Assembly: GCA_012033595.1 (NCBI GenBank)
Contig: JAAUQL010000052.1
Location: forward strand, 1 to 38,967
Source of the DNA: Cyclobacteriaceae bacterium
Lineage (GTDB): Bacteria; Bacteroidota; Bacteroidia; Cytophagales; Cyclobacteriaceae
DNA: 38,967 bases
Reading direction: 5' to 3'
In this document: piece by piece, positions 26,429 to 34,008 of the stretch
Position numbering within the stretch: position 1 is the stretch's first letter
Layout of the letters: each line of letters starts with the position of its first letter
Translations under genes and position numbers: made by a program
Notes under the pieces: model-generated
What the model was told of the DNA's origin: nothing
What the model saw: only the letters and a program-made list of their open reading frames with translations
The model's database searches: none

Positions 26429-27208
26429 ATGAGATCTATCTGGAATGGATCCATATCATTTGGACTGGTGAGCATCCCTGTCAAGTTATATTCCGGTTCG
26501 GAAGACCGCAAACTAGACCTGGATATGCTCGACAAGCACGACAATGCCCACATCCGATACAAGCGTGTAAATGAAAACACCGGAAAAGAAGTGGCCTGGG
26601 AAGATATTGTGAAAGGCTACAAAACGGACACAGGCTATGTGATACTGGAGGATGAGGACTTTGAACTGGCCAATTTGAAAAAAAGCAAGACCATAGATAT
26701 CGAGGCTTTTATTGAAGAAAAAGAAGTGGCAGATGTGCTTTTCAAAAAGCCGTATTTTCTAGAACCGCAAAAAGAAGGGGGCAAATCGTACAATTTGCTG
26801 CTTCAGGCATTAAAAAAAACCAAAAAGCTGGGGGTAGCCACTTTTGTAATGCGACAAAAAGAAAACCTGAGCCTGTTGGGAATCTACAAAGACGTGATGG
26901 TCTTGCATGTGATCCGCTTTGCCGACGAAATCAGGGATTACGGTGAACTGAAGCTGCCTAAAGACAAGGTGGCTGACAAAGAACTGAAGATGGCACTTTC
27001 CCTCATCGACCAATATACCGAGCCATTTGAGTTCGAAAAATTCAAAGACGTGTACAACAACCAACTGTTGGAAATAATAAAGGCAAAGTCGAAAGGTAAA
27101 AAGACCAAGGTAGTGAAACTCGATACCAGTCCGACCCCTGCCGACGACCTCATGGCCAAACTTAAGGCAAGTCTTGAAAGCAAAAAGAAAAAAGGTAAAG
27201 CATCATAA
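26429..27208 (+). CDS. ku: Ku protein for non-homologous end joining
   Basis: A 259-aa bacterial Ku, complete. The N-terminus MRSIWNGSISFGLVSIPVKLYSG-type opening is characteristic, followed by HIRYKRVNENTGKEV, Y-K-T-D-x-G-Y-V-I-L, KPYFLEPQKEGGKSYNLL and LGVATFVMRQKENLSLL. It forms a ring homodimer on DNA ends and recruits LigD. A basic tail (KSKGKKTKVVKL ... KKKKGKAS) fits the DNA/LigD-contacting C-terminus. It follows the DUF7218-like gene by 2 bases and precedes ligD by 9, forming one operon. Confidence 0.97.
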   Translation: MRSIWNGSISFGLVSIPVKLYSGSEDRKLDLDMLDKHDNAHIRYKRVNENTGKEVAWEDIVKGYKTDTGYVILEDEDFELANLKKSKTIDIEAFIEEKEVADVLFKKPYFLEPQKEGGKSYNLLLQALKKTKKLGVATFVMRQKENLSLLGIYKDVMVLHVIRFADEIRDYGELKLPKDKVADKELKMALSLIDQYTEPFEFEKFKDVYNNQLLEIIKAKSKGKKTKVVKLDTSPTPADDLMAKLKASLESKKKKGKAS

Positions 27209-27217
27209 AAAGCGCAA

Positions 27218-29656
27218 ATGAGCCTGCAACGCTATAAGGAAAAAAGGAAATTTGAACATACGCCCGAACCGAGGGGCAGCAAAGCTACCGTTGGCCGTCA
27301 CCGCTATGTGGTGCAGCGGCATGATGCCCGGAGACTGCATTACGACCTGAGGCTGGAACTGGATGGCGTGCTCAAAAGCTGGGCAGTGCCCAAAGGCCCT
27401 TCGATGAACCCGGAAGACAAGCGCCTGGCTGTGCATACCGAAGACCATCCCATTGAGTACCTGAGCTTTGAAGGCACCATACCAAAAGGCAACTATGGCG
27501 CCGGACAAATGGACATCTGGGACAGTGGCACGTTTTCTTTTTATGAAAATAAAAACGATGGTGAAGCGCTGAAGGCGCTTGATGCCGGCCATTTAAAGGT
27601 GACGTTTGACGGTACGAAACTGAAAGGAAAATTTGCCCTGGTGCGCACCCGAAAGGACAGCAAAGCCGACCAATGGTTATTGATCAAAAAGAAGGATGAA
27701 TTTGCCAGCGATACTTCTTCTGACCCTGACGAGATGGATAAGCTCGCAAAGCCACTACAAACCCGGCAAATACCCCATGATCTTGGTCAGGGAACGCAAG
27801 TGAAACCCATGCTGGCTACCAGCACCAAAAAAATATTCGACGACCCAGATTGGATATATGAAATAAAATGGGACGGTTACCGGATGATTTCGCATGTCCT
27901 GGATGGCGAGGTGCAGATGTATTCGCGGCGCGGACAATCATTTTTAGAAAAATTTGCTCCGATCAGAGCTGCGCTGGCGGATATTCCACACGATGTGGTG
28001 TTAGATGGTGAAGTGGTGATTGTGGATAAAAATGGCATTCCACATTTTCAACTTTTGCAAAATTACGATCAAAATACCATCGGCGAACTGAGATACTATG
28101 TTTTTGATATGCTCTACCTCAATGGTCACGACATCACCTCCCTGCCACTGACCGAGCGCAAGAGCCTGCTTCCATCCGTTTTGGAAGGTCTGCAACATGT
28201 CGTGTACTGCGACCATATTGCAGGCAGAGGGAAAGGTTTGTATCAAAAGCTGGTGTCGCAAGGTATGGAAGGTGTGATTGCCAAGAAGTCAGATGCACCA
28301 TACCTGCCGGGAGTGCGCAGCGAACAATGGCTCAAAATCAAGGCTGTGGAGACCATGGATGCCATAATCTGCGGGTATACAGATTCCGTAAATGGAGGAG
28401 CCATTTTTGGATCCTTAATCCTCGGAAAATATGAGGACGGCAGGTATAGCTATATCGGCAATTGCGGTACCGGCTTTTCGAATGCCGATCAAAAGGCCTT
28501 GCTAAAAACCTTTGAAAACCTCGAAACGCCTGCATCTCCTTTTGAGAGCAACATAAACCTGAAAGGCCGAAAACCCCATTGGGTAAGGCCTGAGCTGGTT
28601 TGCGAGGTCAAATATGCCGACCAGACAGCGTCGGGTTTGCTGAGACACCCGGTTTTCAAAGGATTGAGACCCGACAAATCCAGCTTTGATGCAACTGAAA
28701 CGAAAATGAACAATACAAAAAAGGATACCATCAATCCGAAAAGCGCACACCTGGAGGTAGAGGGACATGCCGTTCAGTTTACGAACCTCGACAAAATATA
28801 TTGGCCTGAATCGGGTCTTACCAAGTACGACCTTATCGACTATTATCTGGAGGTGGCCGGCACCATGTTGAAATACCAAAAAGACCGACCTCAAAACCTG
28901 CACCGGCATCCCGATGGTATTGCTCAAAAGGGATTTTATCACAAAGACATGGAAAACGTGCCAGATTGGGCAGAAACCACTTCAATATATTCAGAATCTG
29001 CCAATAAACAGATCGATTACCTGCTCTGCCAAAATGAAGCCACCCTGCTGTATATGGCCAACCTGGGGTGCGTCGAGATCAATCCGTGGAACGCCCGCAC
29101 GAGCCAGCTGGATTTTCCGGACTATGGCATCATCGACCTGGATCCTTCCGACAGCAATACATTCGAAGAAGTAATCGAGGTGGCTCAGGTAGCTGGTGAA
29201 ATCTTAAGCAATGCTAAAATTGATGCATATTCCAAGACCTCCGGTTCCACTGGATTGCATATTTTCATTCCTATGGGGGCACGGTACGAATACGAATTGT
29301 GCAGATCTTTCGTGAAGTTTATCTGCTACCTCATTTGGGAAAAGATGCCCACCATCACCAGCATGGAGCGCTCCATAAAAAAGCGCAAAGGAAAAATCTA
29401 TCTTGACTATCTGCAAAACCGCCATGGGCAGACGGTGGCTTCGGCCTATTCGCTAAGACCCAAACCGGGTGCTCCCGCCTCTGCGCCTTTGCTGTGGGAT
29501 GAGGTGAAGTCAGGATTGAAGATTCAGGACTTCAACATGCACAATATGAAAGAGCGTATTGCCTTACAGGGCGATTTGTTTGAGCCTGTTTTGGGCAAGG
29601 GCATTCAAATGGAAGCAGCGCTGGAATTGCTCAGTGCCGTAAAAGAACAACTTTGA
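27218..29656 (+). CDS. ligD: ATP-dependent DNA ligase D, three-domain
   Basis: An 812-aa NHEJ enzyme. Domain order is phosphoesterase (about 1-170: HRYVVQRHDARRLHYDLRLE, WAVPKGPSMNP), ligase (about 190-490: adenylated Lys217 in EIKWDGYR; EGVIAKKSDAPY; WLKIK) and primase-polymerase (about 515-810: DKIYWPESGLTKYDL, catalytic D640-x-D642 in DLDPSD, SGSTGLHIFIP). It cleans 3' ends, fills gaps with ribo- or deoxynucleotides and seals breaks held by Ku. The phosphoesterase-ligase-polymerase order is one of several known; Pseudomonas uses the same order. Full length with no frameshift in 2.4 kb. Confidence 0.97.
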   Translation: MSLQRYKEKRKFEHTPEPRGSKATVGRHRYVVQRHDARRLHYDLRLELDGVLKSWAVPKGPSMNPEDKRLAVHTEDHPIEYLSFEGTIPKGNYGAGQMDIWDSGTFSFYENKNDGEALKALDAGHLKVTFDGTKLKGKFALVRTRKDSKADQWLLIKKKDEFASDTSSDPDEMDKLAKPLQTRQIPHDLGQGTQVKPMLATSTKKIFDDPDWIYEIKWDGYRMISHVLDGEVQMYSRRGQSFLEKFAPIRAALADIPHDVVLDGEVVIVDKNGIPHFQLLQNYDQNTIGELRYYVFDMLYLNGHDITSLPLTERKSLLPSVLEGLQHVVYCDHIAGRGKGLYQKLVSQGMEGVIAKKSDAPYLPGVRSEQWLKIKAVETMDAIICGYTDSVNGGAIFGSLILGKYEDGRYSYIGNCGTGFSNADQKALLKTFENLETPASPFESNINLKGRKPHWVRPELVCEVKYADQTASGLLRHPVFKGLRPDKSSFDATETKMNNTKKDTINPKSAHLEVEGHAVQFTNLDKIYWPESGLTKYDLIDYYLEVAGTMLKYQKDRPQNLHRHPDGIAQKGFYHKDMENVPDWAETTSIYSESANKQIDYLLCQNEATLLYMANLGCVEINPWNARTSQLDFPDYGIIDLDPSDSNTFEEVIEVAQVAGEILSNAKIDAYSKTSGSTGLHIFIPMGARYEYELCRSFVKFICYLIWEKMPTITSMERSIKKRKGKIYLDYLQNRHGQTVASAYSLRPKPGAPASAPLLWDEVKSGLKIQDFNMHNMKERIALQGDLFEPVLGKGIQMEAALELLSAVKEQL

Positions 29657-29708
29657 CCAAGAGATAAATCACAGAACTCATTACTCATACTTTAAATCAA
29701 CTATAGCA

Positions 29709-30557
29709 ATGTCTAAACCAAGCAAATTCCCGGATCAGAAACTAAAACAGCCGGGAGACCAACATAAAATGAATCCGGAACCGGAAATCATAAGTAAGAA
29801 ATACAAATCGGCCAACAAACTGAAAGGAAAAACTGCCCTGATCACCGGGGGCGATAGTGGTATAGGCCGCAGTGTGGCTGTCCACTTTGCCCGCGAAGGA
29901 GCAAGGGTGGCTATTGTTTATCTGGAAGAAGACAAAGACGCTCAAAAAACCAGGCAACTGGTCGAAGATGCGGGCAGTGAATGCCTGCTCATCTGTGGCG
30001 ACCTGAAAAAGGAGTCTTTTTGCCGACAGGCAGTCAACAAGTGCATAGACCATTTCGAAACATTGAACATACTGGTCAACAATGCCGCCGTGCAGTTTCC
30101 CAAGGACGACATCAAGGACATCAGCAGCCAACAGCTCAAAGAAACCTTCGAGACCAACATTTATCCCTATTATTTGGTGACCAGGGAAGCTCTTGACCAT
30201 ATGAAGGCCGGTGATGTGATCATCAACACCAGCTCTGTGACGGCCTATCGCGGCAGCAAACATTTGGTTGATTATGCCGGAACCAAAGGTGCCATTGTAG
30301 CTTTTACCCGATCCCTCTCCGGTATGTTGGCTCCAAAGAAAATAAGGGTAAACGGCGTAGCGCCCGGCCCCATCTGGACGCCCCTAATCCCGGCTACCTT
30401 CGATGATGTCACCGACTTTGGGCAGGATACCCCCATGGGTCGGGCTGGTCAACCAAGTGAAGTGGCTCCTGCCTATGTTTTTTTGGCTAGTGAAGACAGC
30501 AGCTATATCACTGGTCAGTTTATCCATGTCAATGGTGGCGAAATCATTGGCGGGTGA
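29709..30557 (+). CDS. Short-chain dehydrogenase, YghA/general-stress type
   Basis: A 282-aa NAD(P)-dependent oxidoreductase. The long N-terminal extension (PDQKLKQPGDQHKMNPEP) is typical of the YghA/GSP39 group. The Rossmann motif is TGGDSGIGR (about residues 46-54), then NNAAVQ, the catalytic Ser in NTSSVTAYRGS, and Tyr/Lys in DYAGTKGA. The ending ITGQFIHVNGGEIIGG is normal. The substrate is unknown; homologues are induced by general stress. It lies 52 bases after ligD and may be in the same transcript. Confidence 0.93.
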   Translation: MSKPSKFPDQKLKQPGDQHKMNPEPEIISKKYKSANKLKGKTALITGGDSGIGRSVAVHFAREGARVAIVYLEEDKDAQKTRQLVEDAGSECLLICGDLKKESFCRQAVNKCIDHFETLNILVNNAAVQFPKDDIKDISSQQLKETFETNIYPYYLVTREALDHMKAGDVIINTSSVTAYRGSKHLVDYAGTKGAIVAFTRSLSGMLAPKKIRVNGVAPGPIWTPLIPATFDDVTDFGQDTPMGRAGQPSEVAPAYVFLASEDSSYITGQFIHVNGGEIIGG

Positions 30558-30653
30558 GGAATGTTATTGTCGTGGTGCTAGCGTGCTGATTGATGTAAAC
30601 AACATCCACCACCTGCCCACGCCAACTAGCCGTCACATGCAATCAGCAACGAT

Positions 30654-30794
30654 ATGGAATTAAGATCGAATGAGCCTTTTTGGCTTATCAAAGATGCCCT
30701 GTCAATCAGCTTCCCTTCGCTGCCCGAAAATGTGAGCACGGAGGTGTTGATTATTGGCGGTGGCATCACAGGAGCATTGATCATCCTGGAGTGA
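30654..30794 (+). pseudogene. Truncated remnant of an FAD-dependent oxidoreductase
   Basis: ATG at 30654 opens a 46-codon frame with MELRSNEPFWLIKDAL and then the FAD-binding hairpin TEVLIIGGGITGALI, stopping at 30794. This is the exact N-terminus of a DAO-type (glycine-oxidase-like) Bacteroidetes oxidoreductase that normally continues for 350 or more residues. No further FAD-oxidoreductase sequence appears in any frame before the barrel gene at 30909, so most of the gene is gone. This loss is too large to be a homopolymer error. Confidence 0.7.
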
Positions 30795-30908
30795 AAGTGA
30801 AAAGAATATTCATTTTACAAGGGAGGAAAAATAAATTGAAACACAGGCTCTACGTCAATTATGTGTGAGCTGCTACCAAGCCTGTACAAAGCTGCTATCG
30901 ACGGCAGG

Positions 30909-31610
30909 CTATTTTATATCTGCATTACCCGCTCCGATCGGGATATTCACTTTCACGAACAACGCGCTGTTGTAGGTGCCGGATTTATCTTTGTACACAT
31001 CCACCAATCCGAGGTAGTACTTCAGTCCGATGGTGATGCCCTTTCCCTCTTTGAGCTGATAGCCTGTACCTGCCGACACCCCCAGGTCAATCTTATGTAT
31101 CATGTCTGAATTATATTCTCGAATGCGTGCTGATTTGCCATTGGCATCAGAGCGAAATTCTACCCAAGCTTTATGCATCAATCCTACCTGAGGCCCGGCT
31201 TCTACATACATGTGGTTTTTAAATTTGTATTTGGCCAGTATGGGGATGTTAAAATAGTTTAACACCTGCCTGTAATCCCCTTTTTGTTGATAAACTTCGG
31301 TTTCCAGAAATTCGAGATCAGCAGGGGAAAGCGCATCGGCACCCTGACGCGATTTTACCATCACACCGGTATACAGATACCAGGGCTCTTTTATTTTTAT
31401 ATCAAAATAAAACCCCAAATACAAGCTGGATAAGCTTTTGTCATTATCCATAGATGCAATACCCGACATGCAATAGCCACCTTCAAGCCCAAATGCCAGG
31501 CCGTCGGAGTTGAGCTTGTCACCAAGTAATAGGGAAATTAACACCTGGGAATGAACCTCAAATCCCCAAAAAACACAAATGACCAGCAGTAGTGACCTTT
31601 TCATACGCAA
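30909..31610 (-). CDS. PorT-like outer-membrane beta-barrel protein
   Basis: A 233-aa protein with signal peptide (RSLLLVICVFWGFEVHS, cleavage near residue 21). Strand-turn features of a small barrel are clear: LAFGLEGGYCMSG, LYLGFYFDIKI, WYLYTGVMVKSRQG, YFNIPILAKYKFKNHMYVEAGP, LGVSAGTGYQL, ITIGLKYYLGLVDVYKD, ALFVKVNIPIG. The block FNIPILAKYKF...GPQVG is typical of the outer_membrane_beta-brl_2/PorT-like family. Its role is unknown. It reads towards the SDR/oxidoreductase remnant. About 160 bases upstream hold no gene, only the terminator of the PRC-barrel gene. Confidence 0.85.
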   Translation of the reverse strand: MRMKRSLLLVICVFWGFEVHSQVLISLLLGDKLNSDGLAFGLEGGYCMSGIASMDNDKSLSSLYLGFYFDIKIKEPWYLYTGVMVKSRQGADALSPADLEFLETEVYQQKGDYRQVLNYFNIPILAKYKFKNHMYVEAGPQVGLMHKAWVEFRSDANGKSARIREYNSDMIHKIDLGVSAGTGYQLKEGKGITIGLKYYLGLVDVYKDKSGTYNSALFVKVNIPIGAGNADIK

Positions 31611-31775
31611 ATAGAATATTCTGAATTTCCATCAGTCTTTTTTTAAATGGCCTCAAGACCAGCATAGTCTGTCAGAGAGCCGGGCTAAATGGTCTAACCT
31701 AAAATTAGAAATTTTTAATTCAAAACTTGAAAAAAAGGAAAGGGTGTGCTGCATTTTTAGCACTGGTGTGCGCAC

Positions 31776-31801
31776 AAAAAAGGCGGTCATCCCTGACCGC
31801 C
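31776..31801 (-). terminator. Intrinsic terminator after the PRC-barrel gene
   Basis: GGCGGTCA and TGACCGCC (31782-31789, 31794-31801) form an 8-bp stem with a 4-nt loop, with six A preceding. On the minus strand it ends in T6, about 30 bases past the stop at 31833. Confidence 0.88.
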
Positions 31802-31832
31802 CCTATGAATCACTTCGTGTTGTTTACAAGAC

Positions 31833-32195
31833 TTAAACATGGATTTTGTCCCAATACGGCGCATAGCCATAGTGCTCGTACACGCTGTTGAGATAGGTAT
31901 GATCTGCGTTGGTAGGCCATGCATCTTTGTCGAAGCCGGGGGCATCTTCCAATTTTTCTTTAGATACATTCAGAATGAATTCTTCTTTGTCGGTATCGAT
32001 CGTGAATGCCTCCCAAGGCATGGCAAAGTACTTATCACCAAGACCCAGAAAACCGCCAAATGACAATACCACATAAGATATCTGACCCGAATTGGTATCG
32101 ATCATCAGTTCTTTGATATTTCCAAGATTTTCGCCCTGGTTGTTGACCACGCTTGTTCCATTGATGCTGGAAGCGGATAAATTTAATGGTGTCAT
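31833..32195 (-). CDS. PRC-barrel domain protein
   Basis: A 120-aa protein. The PRC barrel covers about residues 7-80: INGTSVVNNQGENLGNIKELMID, SGQISYVVLSFGGFLGLGDKYFAMPW, FILNVSKEKLEDAPGFDKDAWP. Stand-alone members of this type are common stress-associated proteins of unknown biochemistry in soil bacteria. The C-terminal tail (TYLNSVYEHYGYAPYW) is aromatic-rich, as in relatives. The leader includes a 10-bp palindrome TGATATATCA at 32235-32244. It is monocistronic. Confidence 0.9.
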   Translation of the reverse strand: MTPLNLSASSINGTSVVNNQGENLGNIKELMIDTNSGQISYVVLSFGGFLGLGDKYFAMPWEAFTIDTDKEEFILNVSKEKLEDAPGFDKDAWPTNADHTYLNSVYEHYGYAPYWDKIHV

Positions 32196-32522
32196 AATAT
32201 TGTAATTTAAGTGTGAAATTTAATTGCAATACCCTGATATATCACAGAATCGTGCCAATGCCACAAAATGATCTTAGGTGGGGACTAAGCCGATTTATGT
32301 GATGCTACGTGTAGAATGGTTGTTGACCTGTATGCTCATGCGTGCGCAAGCTTTTCCACAGCCACACCGGCATATTGGGTGCCATAGAGAGCAAAATTCC
32401 CCAGTCTGGTGAAGGGTTTTGTGAAGTGATGGGCATCGGAAATGCATTCCACTATTCATCGACCTTGAATAATGTATCTAAAGTCTGCGTGCCAATGAAC
32501 CTGAAAATGCCATTCCTGATCA
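32196..32522. other. Intergenic stretch without a supported gene
   Basis: Lies upstream of the PRC-barrel gene and downstream of the cytochrome gene. A 71-codon plus frame (32342-32557) overlaps the cytochrome end and has no family features. Only the TGATATATCA dyad stands out. Confidence 0.5.
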
Positions 32523-33541
32523 TTATTCTTTTTTGTCCAGCGCCCGAAAAAATCTGATCAGAAAGTAAATGATGCCCGCCACCAACAACACCCCAAACAC
32601 ACCGATTGCAATTTTCACCATGGTGCTTTGGGTGGCATTGGGCTCTTCTGTAGGTGGTGCAGGTTGGGGGAGTGCTTGTAGAGCCGGGTCTGCATCGGCC
32701 ATATGTTCGTTGGCATTGCTGCCGGCGGTATGGGTTTGTGCGCCCGATGCATATTTGATATAGCTCAGGACACTGATAATTTCATTTTCAGAAAGCAAGG
32801 CATCGAAAGACGGCATCACAATATTGTAGTTTTGAGCCAGAAAAATGCTGTATTCATTGCCACTTTTTATCATTTTTTCAGGATTTTTAATAAAGTCTGT
32901 AAGCCAGTCTGTCGGCATCCTTTCGGTGACTGCTGCTATGGCCGGTCCTATGGTTCGCTTTCCAAGCGTATGACATTCGGCACATTGCGCCGCAAAAATC
33001 GATTCGCCTTGTTGTATTATTTCTAAAGAACGCGGCAGGTTGTTGGCGCTGATGTTGGCAAAGTAATCTTTTGGTGTGCCAGGCGCTTCGGAGGCATTTA
33101 TACGCCCATTGTGGCCGTACTTGTCAAGGATATTTTTTAATGGGCATCGATGGTGTCATTGTCGGCAGTGTAGGTCTTGTCGAGCGACGTGTCTTTGATG
33201 TAAGCAAGGATATCCAGTATCTGATTATTGTCTAATTGGGGGAATTCCGGCATCACCATATTGTTATATTCATTATACAAAAATACAGCATAGGGGTCGC
33301 CACTTCTGATGACCATTTGAGAATTTTGGATAAAAGCGATGAGCCATGAGGTGGGCATTTTGTCGGTGATGCTGGCCAGCGAAGGGCCTATATTTTGTTT
33401 GCCAAACTCGTGACATTTGGAGCAATGGTCGGCAAACAGTTTTTTGCCTGATTGTATGCTGTTATTGTCTGTCGGTATGTTTAGAGTTTGAGCTTGAGAG
33501 TAGGCGGAAAGGAGGCATAGTACAATGAAGAGGTATTTCAT
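32523..33541 (-). CDS. Diheme cytochrome c with C-terminal membrane anchor (split by a frameshift as read)
   Basis: From ATG at 33541 there is a signal peptide (MKYLFIVLCLLSAYSQAQ) and a cytochrome c domain (heme site CSKCH at 33410-33424, distal Met in NNMVMPEFPQL), stopping as DTIDAH at about 33137. One extra T there continues without a break through LKNILDKYGHNGR to a second heme domain (CAECH at 32970-32984, Met in IVMPSFDALL), a Pro/Glu linker and a C-terminal TM helix. The second half has no start codon or signal peptide of its own, so one diheme protein of about 340 aa is the best reading. The two domains are close repeats (PTSWLIAFIQNSQMVIRSGD / PTDWLTDFIKNPEKMIKSGN). A periplasmic electron-transfer role is likely; the partner is unknown. 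Confidence 0.78.
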
Positions 33542-33617
33542 TTCTGAAAGATGGTATGGTTGCAAAATCGATTTCTCACTTTTACAACGAAAAAATATCA
33601 AATCCGGTGAGGATTAT

Positions 33618-33998
33618 TTAAGATTTTGCCCTGGTGCTATGGGTTTTGATGGCGTTGAGCAGGTCTTCCATTTCAAATGGTTTTTCGATAAAGAAGTCGG
33701 CACCGGATTCGAGGCACTTTTTGCGGGCACTGGGATGCGCCGAAATCATGATGATGGGCGTGGCCATAAAATCTGGGTTAGCTTTCACCAGCTTGCAGAC
33801 TTCGCGACCATCAGCTCCTGCCAGGAGCATGTCCATGAGTATGAGGTCAGGGGAGGTTTGGCGCAGGTCTTCCAGGATGTTGTCTATCCTGCCCAGCACA
33901 GATACTTCATATCCTTTCATTTTGAGCATGGTTTTGAGCATGAACAGGATGTCTTCGTTGTCGTCAATAATCAATACATGGTACTTATCTGATATCAT
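33618..33998 (-). CDS. Stand-alone receiver, partner of the seven-PAS kinase
   Basis: A 126-aa receiver: acidic residues IDDNED, phospho-acceptor Asp in LILMDMLLAGADG, Ser in MISAHP, Lys in FIEKPFE. It has no output domain. Its start is 10 bases after the kinase stop, so the pair is one operon and this is the natural phosphate acceptor. It may pass the phosphate on or bind a target protein. Confidence 0.92.
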   Translation of the reverse strand: MISDKYHVLIIDDNEDILFMLKTMLKMKGYEVSVLGRIDNILEDLRQTSPDLILMDMLLAGADGREVCKLVKANPDFMATPIIMISAHPSARKKCLESGADFFIEKPFEMEDLLNAIKTHSTRAKS

Positions 33999-34008
33999 TG
34001 GATTTTGG

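Noticed and set aside
32235-32250. CRP-type site upstream of the PRC-barrel gene
   Set aside because: TGATATATCA is symmetric, but the TGTGA/TCACA half-sites do not have the required 6-base spacing.
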